DNA of 64,000 nt from Methyloceanibacter sp. wino2. GTDB taxonomy: Bacteria > Pseudomonadota > Alphaproteobacteria > Rhizobiales > Methyloligellaceae. The translations under genes were made by a program, and so were the position numbers. Location: contig NZ_CP028960.1 in assembly GCF_003071365.1 (NCBI RefSeq), forward strand, positions 1,426,001-1,490,000. The letters are read 5' to 3'. The notes below the pieces were generated by a model, which ran no database searches, had not been told where the DNA came from, and was given only the letters and a program-made list of their open reading frames with translations. Positions 26,834-33,570 of the stretch are shown in pieces; positions within the stretch are counted from its first letter, which is position 1; every line of letters begins with the position of its first letter.

Positions 26834-28054
26834 CTATCGGAGCAGCGCCGCGCCCTTCGCCGTCACGATGCTGGCGACATGATCGGCCCACTTTTCGAGG
26901 AGCGCCCGTTTGCGGTCCAGCGCATAGCCATGTGAGTAGCCCGCCGTCACGCCGGACCGCGCATGATTGAGCACAAGTCCCCTGTCGAAATCGTCATGCC
27001 CCTCGTTCTCGAACCACGTGGCGACGGTGTGGCGAACGGCGTGGTAGTTGAAGTCGGCCGGGGCACCCGCCTTCGTCAGTTTGCGCTGGAGCTTCGTGCC
27101 CGGGTAGTGGAAGGCAAAGTCCTCGGGGAGCCCCTTGATGATGCGTTGGGCCAGCGGCGCTAGAGGCGTCAGATACACCCGCCTCCGTTTCGCCGTCTTC
27201 TTGGACTTCGTCCGCTCGTGCGGTGTCGTCCACACGCCGTCCTTGATCTCCGATAGCGACATGCCCGCCAGTTCGCTCTTCCGCGCCGCCGTCAACAGTA
27301 GGAGCTTGATGTATGCGCCGGAGAGCAGGTCGATGTTATCCGCCGCGGTCCAGATCGCTTTCAGTTCATCGGGTGTGTAGACGCGTTCGCGTTCGCGGCC
27401 TTCGAACACGACTTCCAGATCGTTCATAATCGGCGCGTCGGCATACTTGCGGATCGGCTTCGATGCCCAGCCCCACAGCGACCTTAGCTGAACGCGGGTT
27501 ATGTTCGCCTTGTAGATGTGGCCCGCTGCCATGAATGTGTTGAGTAGCCGCTGAGCCTCTAGTGCCGTGATGCTCGAGAACGGTCGCTTGAGAAATTCGG
27601 CGCACGTCGTTTTGAGGACGCGCTGCGTCTGCTTCCAGGTGCGCTGTCGCAGCTGGGCGTACTCTTTGATGAAGAGGTCCACGACCTGCTCGTAGCTCAT
27701 GTCGGCGGCCTTTGCCTTCCGCTCCTCCTCCTCCGCCTTCCGCTCTTCCTCAATTGGATCTTTGCCGAGGCCGGCCACGCCCCGTAGCTGCTTGGTCTTG
27801 TCCCGCGCATCGCCTAGCGGCAGTTCACCGACGCGGCCAATTCGTTTCGAGACGGCCTTGCCGTCGAGGTAGTAGGTCGCGAAGAATGATCTGGTGCCCG
27901 ATGGCGACACGAGCACCGATAGGCCCAGCACGCCGCCCTCACTCCTCGAGTCGTCCCAAACGCGGTACTGCTTCGCCTTCGGTTTAAGTCGCCGGAGCGC
28001 CAAATCGGTGAACGCTTTTCGAAGTGGTGCGCGCTTCTTGGGTTTCTCCCCCAT
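26834..28054 (-). CDS. int: Tyrosine site-specific integrase
   Basis: 406 residues. The N-terminal DUF4102-type arm-binding domain (about 12-110) includes WDDSRSEGGVLGLSVLVSPSG. A charged linker (EEERKAEEEERKAKA) and a core-binding helix domain follow. In the catalytic domain R258 (TAARKSE), H338-x-x-R341 (HAVRH), H364 and the nucleophile Y373 (AGYSHG) are all present. It catalyses recombination between attP and the tRNA-Ala attB. It reads inward from the right end, with two tandem ATGCAATGC copies just upstream of its start. Confidence 0.95.
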   Translation of the reverse strand: MGEKPKKRAPLRKAFTDLALRRLKPKAKQYRVWDDSRSEGGVLGLSVLVSPSGTRSFFATYYLDGKAVSKRIGRVGELPLGDARDKTKQLRGVAGLGKDPIEEERKAEEEERKAKAADMSYEQVVDLFIKEYAQLRQRTWKQTQRVLKTTCAEFLKRPFSSITALEAQRLLNTFMAAGHIYKANITRVQLRSLWGWASKPIRKYADAPIMNDLEVVFEGRERERVYTPDELKAIWTAADNIDLLSGAYIKLLLLTAARKSELAGMSLSEIKDGVWTTPHERTKSKKTAKRRRVYLTPLAPLAQRIIKGLPEDFAFHYPGTKLQRKLTKAGAPADFNYHAVRHTVATWFENEGHDDFDRGLVLNHARSGVTAGYSHGYALDRKRALLEKWADHVASIVTAKGAALLR

Positions 28055-28069
28055 GCCATCCCCCTCAGT

Positions 28070-28091
28070 TTATGCAATGCTTATGCAATGC
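28070..28091 (+). promoter_or_regulatory. Right arm-type repeats, TTATGCAATGC x2 in tandem
   Basis: Two perfect, directly adjacent 11-bp copies of TTATGCAATGC (28070-28080 and 28081-28091), plus a related CTGCAATGC at 28108-28116. They match the left-end pair and lie 16 bases upstream of the integrase start, so integrase binding here could also repress its own promoter. Confidence 0.6.
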
Positions 28092-28154
28092 AGGGACCGA
28101 TTATAGGCTGCAATGCCCTCCCATCAAATTACAACTGCTCACACAAAAAGATAG

Positions 28155-28167
28155 GGTTATCATAACC
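28155..28167. promoter_or_regulatory. Palindrome GGTTATcATAACC inside the right end
   Basis: A perfect 6+1+6 inverted repeat in the AT-rich stretch between the integrase and attR, 40 bases from attR. It could be a binding site for a recombination directionality factor or a repressor. Confidence 0.35.
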
Positions 28168-28206
28168 TTACATTCGTGAAAGCGTTGCAGAGGAAGGGGT
28201 AGGTGT

Positions 28207-28256
28207 GTGAATGGCATTCACGAGGTCGTCGGTTCGATCCCGTCTGGCTCCACCAA
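28207..28256 (+). repeat. attR, right 50-bp attachment repeat
   Basis: Identical to 16550-16599, the 3' part of tRNA-Ala(GGC) from the anticodon stem through CCA plus one base. There is no 5' half here, so this is not a second tRNA gene. Confidence 0.93.
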
Positions 28257-28485
28257 TTCCCACAACGTCGATTGCCGGTTCTAGTTTGCTCGAGTCACTG
28301 ATGCCTTAAGTGACCGCCGACACGCCTGCGCCGCGAGGCTTGGACGTGCGGTCGAAACAGGCTACCCAACGCTTCCATGACCGAATGGGCACACAAGGTC
28401 CGCAGCAGTGGCAGCAAGCGTTTTGATCCGCTCGCAGCCCCTGACACGCTTCTCCGTAGCGCCGCCGCTCACTCGGAAGAAAGAC

Positions 28486-28797
28486 TTAGCAGTTCTGATC
28501 GATGAGTTGCTGAGACAGCGACTTGATCGTGGCGTCCTCGGCAAGCGCCAGCGACTTTTTGGCATCGGCACAGTTCTGGGCCGCGTCGGTGTTGTTCGCC
28601 GCCCGAAGGCCGTAGAACATGCCGGTCACCGAATTCTCGACCGCCGCGTTGTCGATCAAACGCGTACAGGCCGAGACGACAGCGCCGCTGTCGTTGCTCT
28701 GCGTGCAGGTGGCGAAATCCGCCTCGAGCCCGTCATAGGCGACCGCCTGCACGGATGCGAGAAGCACTACGGCAGGCACAATTCTGAACACGACCAT
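28486..28797 (-). CDS. Small exported protein of unknown function
   Basis: 103 residues with an N-terminal signal peptide (VPAVVLLASVQAVA, likely cut before YDGLEA). The mature part has four Cys, which could form disulfides, and a CTRLIDN...YGLRAANN segment reminiscent of one TPR/SEL1-like helical repeat. No family assigned. It is the last leftward gene before the element and may be the end of the metallohydrolase-SoxYZ-TetR-DUF4242 unit, 91 bases after the DUF4242 gene. Confidence 0.6.
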   Translation of the reverse strand: MVVFRIVPAVVLLASVQAVAYDGLEADFATCTQSNDSGAVVSACTRLIDNAAVENSVTGMFYGLRAANNTDAAQNCADAKKSLALAEDATIKSLSQQLIDQNC

Positions 28798-28888
28798 CGC
28801 TGTCTCCAGTTCCCCTCAAGGACAGATGCGCTGGATCGTAGCCGCCTTTTGCGACGCAATCGATACTCACGAACGCGGTGATCGACTG

Positions 28889-29170
28889 CTAGGCCGCCGT
28901 GGTCGGGTCAATGACCGTCACGATTTCCGTGATGTTGCTCGCAGGGAATCCGCTCAGCTCCGCGTGCTTCTCGATGGCAGCCCTGTCGGTTGCCAGGTAG
29001 ATGCAGAATGTCTTGTCCCCGGCGACGTAGCTTTGGACCCACTGGATATCCTTGGCCCCAATTTGGCAGAGGGCTCCGTTCGACACCTCCGCGGCGCCCG
29101 AAAGTTCCTGCGGGCCCAACTCGCCCACATCAGGAATTTCCCGTTCAATAACAAATCTCTTTAGACTCAC
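28889..29170 (-). CDS. DUF4242 domain protein
   Basis: 93 residues. The hallmark segments RFVIEREIPDVGELGPQEL, IQWVQSYVAGDKTFCIYLA and ITEIVTVIDPTTA match the DUF4242 ferredoxin-like family; an actinobacterial member binds nickel. The cellular role is unknown. It lies 33 bases after the TetR gene, probably in the same transcript. Confidence 0.8.
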   Translation of the reverse strand: MSLKRFVIEREIPDVGELGPQELSGAAEVSNGALCQIGAKDIQWVQSYVAGDKTFCIYLATDRAAIEKHAELSGFPASNITEIVTVIDPTTAA

Positions 29171-29203
29171 TGTCGCGTTCCCTGCTGCGTTTCCAAAATC
29201 AAT

Positions 29204-29782
29204 TCATTGCGTGCCGGTCTCGGAAAGGCTGGCAACGGCCTGTCCGAATGTCGGTTTGATGCGCGCGCTGTCCTTTAGCGCCCATGCGACGAGGCTGGCG
29301 CCTTCGAGAACACTCAAGAGCATGGTCGCCGTCTGGCGCACGTCGAGATCGGCGCGGAACTCACCGTCGGCAATCCCATCCCGGACGACGCCGGAGAGCC
29401 AGTCGAGGTGAAGCTCGAAAAAGGTCGACACCTGTGCGCGCATCGACTGCGGCAGGGCGGCGGTCTCGGCCGACAGCGCCGCGCAGAGCGGCATCAATCC
29501 GTCCCGGAGGCTGTCGATGAAGAACCCGCTATAGACAGCAAGACGGGCCTCGGCCGACCTCTCCTCCTCGAGGACCTTCGCAAGCGCCCTCTTGAACTCG
29601 GCGAGATAGCCGTCGATCAGGGCGACGCCCAGAACCTCTTTCGTCGGGAAGTGGTGATGGACGCTCGCCTTGCGAATACCGACCCGTTCGGCCAAATCCG
29701 CGTAACTGAACGCCGCATAGCCGCGGGTTCGGGTGAGCGTCTCCGCCTCCTTCAACAGGAGATCTCGTGTTCCGATCGACAT
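29204..29782 (-). CDS. TetR family transcriptional regulator
   Basis: 192 residues from the ATG at 29782; the longer frame to 29980 overlaps the upstream gene and looks spurious. N-terminal helix-turn-helix: YADLAERVGIRKASVHHHFPTK, the TetR signature. The C-terminal ligand domain has FFELHLDWLSGVV and SVLEGASLVAWAL. It lies 34 bases downstream of the SoxYZ gene. A perfect palindrome in the promoter of this gene group (31699-31716) is its most likely operator, which would make the unit self-repressing; this is inference. Confidence 0.9.
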   Translation of the reverse strand: MSIGTRDLLLKEAETLTRTRGYAAFSYADLAERVGIRKASVHHHFPTKEVLGVALIDGYLAEFKRALAKVLEEERSAEARLAVYSGFFIDSLRDGLMPLCAALSAETAALPQSMRAQVSTFFELHLDWLSGVVRDGIADGEFRADLDVRQTATMLLSVLEGASLVAWALKDSARIKPTFGQAVASLSETGTQ

Positions 29783-29816
29783 TTGCCGCACCTCGACAGC
29801 GTTACCCGTTCTCGGC

Positions 29817-30644
29817 CTAGGACCCGCCCTGGGGCTTGCTCGTCCCGTTGAACTTCTCGCCGTCCGTATCCACCACCGACACGTCGAGCTCGTTGTGGTC
29901 GCCCTTCGCGAAGGTGAAGCGGAAATTCGGATTGGTCGAAACGGAGAACGTGCTGTCCAGCTTGAACACCAGCTCACCATCCCGCTCGACGGTCACCTCT
30001 TTGACGTAGCGGGCGGGAATGAACTTGGCAGTGTTGATGTCGAGCTGCATGCCGTTGTGGTTCGGATGCTTGATCATGACCTGCCCCTGCCAGATCGGAT
30101 TGCTGCTGAGAGCTGGGGGGAAGGTCCGAACGATCGTCTTGCCCATTCCGGCCGTGTCCGCATCCGGGTCCTTGGCCTGCATGGCGGCGCATCCTCCGGC
30201 GGCGGACAAAAACTTCGTCGCCATGTGGAGGCTGCCGTCTTCAAGCTCGAGCACGGCCCGGGCATGGGAGAAATTGTCAACACGGACACGCGTGGCGAAG
30301 CTGCGCTCGCCGCCGGAACCGGCCGCCGGACCGAACGTGAGAGTCGCGACCTTCGGATCCGGGTTCTTGTCGATGAAGATCGACAGAGATTTGACCTTGT
30401 CTTTCACGTGAGGCGGGATCCGCACCGTGATCGGCACGATGGCGGCATCCTCAATCTTCTGAGGCGTTTCGAGAACGACTGCACCGTCCTCCTCCGTGAT
30501 CGGACGGTCGCCAAAGGCCTGCTCGCGCAGGATCGGCCACACGTCTTCCTCGGCATGCGCCGGCACCGTCGCGAGAGCGCCGATACTGGCTGCGAGCACG
30601 GCGCCGCAGAGCGTCCGGCTGAGCGTGTTGAAAGCGTATGTCAT
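29817..30644 (-). CDS. Quinoprotein dehydrogenase-associated SoxYZ-like carrier protein
   Basis: 275 residues. A signal peptide (1-31, cut after AHA) is followed by a SoxY-like domain ending in the carrier Cys152 (SAAGGCAAMQ), and then by a SoxZ-like domain (VMIKHPNHNGMQLD, VEVTVERDGEL-type strands) in one chain. In this family the Sox carrier fusion occurs beside PQQ-dependent alcohol dehydrogenases, with a metallohydrolase partner that is indeed the upstream gene. Its exact chemistry is not established. It is periplasmic. Confidence 0.85.
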   Translation of the reverse strand: MTYAFNTLSRTLCGAVLAASIGALATVPAHAEEDVWPILREQAFGDRPITEEDGAVVLETPQKIEDAAIVPITVRIPPHVKDKVKSLSIFIDKNPDPKVATLTFGPAAGSGGERSFATRVRVDNFSHARAVLELEDGSLHMATKFLSAAGGCAAMQAKDPDADTAGMGKTIVRTFPPALSSNPIWQGQVMIKHPNHNGMQLDINTAKFIPARYVKEVTVERDGELVFKLDSTFSVSTNPNFRFTFAKGDHNELDVSVVDTDGEKFNGTSKPQGGS

Positions 30645-30678
30645 GGCCTTGGAGTTCCTCTTCTCACGTCGTTCTCAG

Positions 30679-31686
30679 CTATTCCCATTCGAGTTCAGCA
30701 TAGGCGGCAGTGACGTTGCGCACATGATACTGGTCAAACAGCTTCCAGGCATCCTTTTCAGTGAAGCCGGCCGACTTCGTCGCCTGCTCCAACGTCTTGC
30801 CCTCGGCGATTTGGCGCCGCACGTCGTCCGCAATGGTGGATAGGTATTCCTGCTCCGGAACCAACGCTTGCGGCAGTTCCATCGTCTTCGGCCCATGGCC
30901 GGGAACCACGCGGGCCGCCTTTCGCTTCCCCATCTCGTCGAGCACCGCGAGCCAACCCTTGATCGACCCGTCGATGGTCGGGACGTGGACGGAAAACAGC
31001 AGATCGCCCAGGAAGAGCGTATTGGTCTTCAGGTCCGTCACGATCATATCGTTGTCGGTGTGGGCCGTGGGCTGCGGCTCCAGCAGCAATTCCCGGTCGC
31101 CGAGGTCCAGCTTCGTCGGCTCCTTGATGCCAAGCGTCGGCAGGATGATTTCGCTGCCGGCGAAGCCGTCGGCGCCGATCATCTGTTCGTTCGCGATGAG
31201 ATAGCTGTCTTTGCGGGTGCCCAGCGCCCGCGCGAGCTTGTAGTGACCGACGAATTCGGGATTGTCCTGCTTAAAGGCGGCATTCCCGAAGACATGGTCG
31301 GGATGCATATGCGTGTTGATCACGTATTTGATGGGCTTGTCGGTGACGGACCGAATGGCGTCGCGCAGGTCGGCGCCGAGCTTCGCGCTCCCTGACGTAT
31401 CGATGACGGCGACGGCTTCGGATCCGACCACGAAACTCGCATTGGCGATGTCCCCGCCATTGGCGGCGGACTGAACTTCGTAGCGTCCCTGATGCACGAA
31501 GACGCCGGGCGCAACCTCGCTCACATCGCTGGTGGACGCATGCGCGGAGCTGTAGCGCAGGAGCGGGGTGGAGGCCATCGCCAGGCCTGCCAGGATCACA
31601 TTCCGGCGCGAGAGCACATGGACCCCGCAGCCGCAGCTGTGTGGAACCCTGCTCCCTGTGGGATGACTGTGAGGGCCGTTCGACAT
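30679..31686 (-). CDS. Quinoprotein relay system zinc metallohydrolase (MBL fold)
   Basis: 335 residues. A Tat-type signal (LSRRNVILAGLAMA) is near residues 25-38 and the MBL zinc motif THMHPDH near 125-131, followed by downstream His and Asp ligands (PTAHTDND, LFLGDLLF, VVPGHGP). It belongs with the SoxYZ-like carrier 34 bases downstream. The predicted -10 is so close that transcripts would begin near the ATG at 31686; a GTG at 31617 with GGGG ahead would give a normal short Tat signal and is a real alternative start. Confidence 0.85.
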   Translation of the reverse strand: MSNGPHSHPTGSRVPHSCGCGVHVLSRRNVILAGLAMASTPLLRYSSAHASTSDVSEVAPGVFVHQGRYEVQSAANGGDIANASFVVGSEAVAVIDTSGSAKLGADLRDAIRSVTDKPIKYVINTHMHPDHVFGNAAFKQDNPEFVGHYKLARALGTRKDSYLIANEQMIGADGFAGSEIILPTLGIKEPTKLDLGDRELLLEPQPTAHTDNDMIVTDLKTNTLFLGDLLFSVHVPTIDGSIKGWLAVLDEMGKRKAARVVPGHGPKTMELPQALVPEQEYLSTIADDVRRQIAEGKTLEQATKSAGFTEKDAWKLFDQYHVRNVTAAYAELEWE

Positions 31687-31695
31687 CTGATCAGC

Positions 31696-31725
31696 ATTCT
31701 ACCTATCACTAGGTAGGTGCGTCAA
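31696..31725 (-). promoter_or_regulatory. Promoter with embedded palindromic operator for the metallohydrolase-SoxYZ-tetR unit
   Basis: On the minus strand, TTGACG (31720-31725) and TAGAAT (31696-31701) are 18 bases apart. The perfect inverted repeat CTACCTA-TCAC-TAGGTAG (31699-31716) fills most of the spacer and overlaps the -10. This is the usual position for a TetR-type repressor site. Confidence 0.65.
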
Positions 31726-31808
31726 GTTGTCATGCATCGGGGCGACCTCGGTCACGAAAAAGTTGCCGCTCCCAGCCCTCGGGGCGCCGCGCAGATCGGT
31801 GGGTACAA

Positions 31809-31836
31809 CTTGATTTCGGCCGCCGAACACCCATAT
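31809..31836 (+). promoter_or_regulatory. RpoH (sigma-32)-like promoter of hsp20
   Basis: CTTGAT (31809-31814) and CCCATAT (31830-31836) are separated by 15 bases, close to the sigma-32 consensus CTTGAA-N13-15-CCCATNT. It leaves a leader of about 65 bases before the Hsp20 ATG. Confidence 0.55.
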
Positions 31837-31908
31837 CGAGATTGATTTTTTGGAGATTTCCGGCACGCCCGATGGCGGCGGAAGAAGAGGCTCCTTGCCG
31901 GATACTGG

Positions 31909-32322
31909 ATGACACGTCTCGACGGCAGTCTATGGATCAGCGTCGGCGCCGCTCACAATGGCCCCGCAACGAAGCTGGCCGAAGGCGGCTATCCGCCCTA
32001 CAACGTTGAAATCCTGCCTGCGGAGGCTCAGCGTCCCGAGCGATTGCGGATTACCCTGGCCGTGGCCGGGTTCTCCCGGGAAGAGCTGGACGTGACCGTC
32101 GCAGACGGAGCGCTGCATATCCGCGGTGAAAAACCGGAAGAAGGCAGCAGGGACTATTTGCACCGCGGCCTCGCCAGCCGCCGCTTCAAGAGAACGTTTG
32201 CGCTTGTCAACGGCGTCGAAGTGCGTAAAGCGGAGTTGGACAACGGGCTCCTGGCCATCGAGCTCGAACGGCTTCCGCAGGAGACGCGCGCCTTCAAGGT
32301 CGGGATCAAGTCCGCTGGCTGA
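31909..32322 (+). CDS. Small heat-shock protein, Hsp20 family
   Basis: 137 residues with the alpha-crystallin domain: YNVEILPAEA, ITLAVAGFSREELDVTV, LHIRGEK and FKRTFALVNGVEVRKAELDNGLL. It is an ATP-independent holdase against protein aggregation. The N-terminal arm is short. A sigma-32-like promoter precedes it and the DUF1150 gene follows, the conserved alphaproteobacterial pair. Confidence 0.9.
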   Translation: MTRLDGSLWISVGAAHNGPATKLAEGGYPPYNVEILPAEAQRPERLRITLAVAGFSREELDVTVADGALHIRGEKPEEGSRDYLHRGLASRRFKRTFALVNGVEVRKAELDNGLLAIELERLPQETRAFKVGIKSAG

Positions 32323-32342
32323 GATGTTTGGAAACGAGTTTG

Positions 32343-32609
32343 ATGAATAAGCACGAAGACGACGAATTTGACACGGCGATGAGCCCCAAGGAGCTTGCTC
32401 TGCTTGGGGAAGGCGAAGTCGCGTATATCAAGCAGGTCGATTTCGACGATGCGGAGCGGCTCTTTCCGGCCCTCGACGATACGCCGGAAGGGATCGATCT
32501 GTTCGCCGTGCTGGGCGCCGACGGCACGCCGATCGCGTTGACCGACAGCCGCAACGCCGCCATCGCCAACGCGATCGAGAACGACCTCGTTCCCTTGAGC
32601 GTCCACTAA
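32343..32609 (+). CDS. DUF1150 family protein
   Basis: 88 residues from the ATG at 32343. LALLGEGEVAYIKQVD, LFAVLGADGTPIALTDSRNAA and the final ENDLVPLSVH are the family signature. The function is unknown; the gene commonly follows hsp20 in alphaproteobacteria, as here 20 bases downstream, suggesting a role in heat stress. Confidence 0.85.
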   Translation: MNKHEDDEFDTAMSPKELALLGEGEVAYIKQVDFDDAERLFPALDDTPEGIDLFAVLGADGTPIALTDSRNAAIANAIENDLVPLSVH

Positions 32610-32683
32610 TCACTAATTCCGAAAACGTACTCGCAGCGCTTGCTGGAAGCGCGCGAAGCGCCGCCCTTCGAAGGCGAAGACGG

Positions 32684-33151
32684 CTACGCGGCGTGTGAGG
32701 CCGTGTCGTCCTGCGTGAGCACGGCGTAGAGCGCCTCGGCGTCGGCACTGGACTTCAGCTTCTTCACCGACGGACGATCTCGCAACAGGCGCGAGATGCG
32801 CGCCAGGGCCTTCAGATGGTCCGCGCCGGCGCCCTCCGGCGCCAAGAGCAGCACAACAATCGTCACCGGCTCTGCGTCGGCCGCATCGAAGTCGATCGGC
32901 TCCGCCAGCCGCGCGAACACCCCGACGATCCTGTTCAGGCCCGGCATTTTGCCATGGGGGATTGCGACGCCCTGACCAAGCCCCGTGGATCCGAGCCGCT
33001 CCCGCTGCAACAGGACGTCGAAAATATCCCGTTCTTGGAGGTCACAGATCTCCGAAGCGTGCGCGGAAAGCGCCGCCAAGAGCTGCTTCTTGTCCACCGC
33101 ATTGAGCGAAGGCAGTACGGCTTCGGGCGCAATGAAATCAGCTAGGGTCAT
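32684..33151 (-). CDS. ptsN: PTS IIA-like nitrogen regulatory protein PtsN
   Basis: 155 residues from the ATG at 33151; the longer frame to 33250 adds an unlikely Cys-rich leader. It is a EIIA-Ntr/mannitol-type domain with the phospho-acceptor His in GVAIPHGKMPGL. It also has ERDIFDVLLQRERLGSTGLG and the LLLAPEGAGADHLKALARIS helix. It receives phosphate from the PTS-Ntr chain and tunes nitrogen and potassium metabolism. It follows rpoN in the same direction, but without the usual hpf gene between. Confidence 0.92.
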   Translation of the reverse strand: MTLADFIAPEAVLPSLNAVDKKQLLAALSAHASEICDLQERDIFDVLLQRERLGSTGLGQGVAIPHGKMPGLNRIVGVFARLAEPIDFDAADAEPVTIVVLLLAPEGAGADHLKALARISRLLRDRPSVKKLKSSADAEALYAVLTQDDTASHAA

Positions 33152-33570
33152 TTCGAATACCTGTGTGCCTCCCATCCGGCACGGTCCACATGGACCAACA
33201 AACACTTTCCGTTCCGCGTGTGTTCCAACCAGCATGCGCGGGCCGGTCATTTCTGCCTCGCACGCGTAGCCCGGGGCCCGAGACCACCGGAAACGCTATA
33301 GAACGCAAATCAGGACGAAAACGCGGAACGCTTTTGACGAGTTCTAGAAGTCTATCTGGTATTTGGCTGCGCTGTTTTTCCCGTAGGCGACCCGCTCACG
33401 TTTTGCGGCGGCGCACCATCCGGCACTAAGTCCACAAGAAACGAGGCCAGCATCGGGATCTGTACGTCCCGGCCCAAACAACATTGACCTCTGTAGCGGA
33501 GGCCGGAAGCTAGCTCTGTGCTTGGAGGGTGTCAAATCCAAACCTCCACAAATGTCGAAAAGCCCGGCAG
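33152..33570. other. Gap between rpoN and ptsN, no gene seen
   Basis: 419 bases without a credible reading frame. In most alphaproteobacteria and gammaproteobacteria hpf (ribosome hibernation factor) sits here; no translation in either direction resembles it. On the minus strand a TTGACA (33530-33535) followed after 17 bases by TAGCTT could be a weak promoter for ptsN. Confidence 0.5.

Larger units (their letters stand above)
16550..28256. mobile_element. Integrated element in tRNA-Ala with terminase genes but no recognisable capsid genes (putative phage satellite)
   Basis: The borders are defined by a perfect 50-bp direct repeat of the tRNA 3' part, at 16550-16599 and 28207-28256, giving a unit of 11,657 bases. 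Contents in order: AlpA-like regulator, small protein, possible replication protein, two orphans, repeat-bearing gap, TerS-like protein, terminase large subunit, five small or coiled-coil genes, three leftward cargo genes, a 177-aa orphan and a tyrosine integrase reading inward from the right end. No portal, major capsid, head protease, tail or lysis gene was recognised. Known satellites (P4, PICI, PLE) share the size, tRNA site and AlpA-type control. The satellite assignment is an inference; a decayed prophage is the main alternative. Confidence 0.85.

Noticed and set aside
28207-28256. A second tRNA-Ala gene
   Set aside because: Only the 3' half is present; there is no acceptor 5' strand or D-arm. 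It is the attR copy.
33344-33541. 65-codon frame in the rpoN-ptsN gap as a remnant of hpf
   Set aside because: No residue pattern of the hibernation factor can be found in it.
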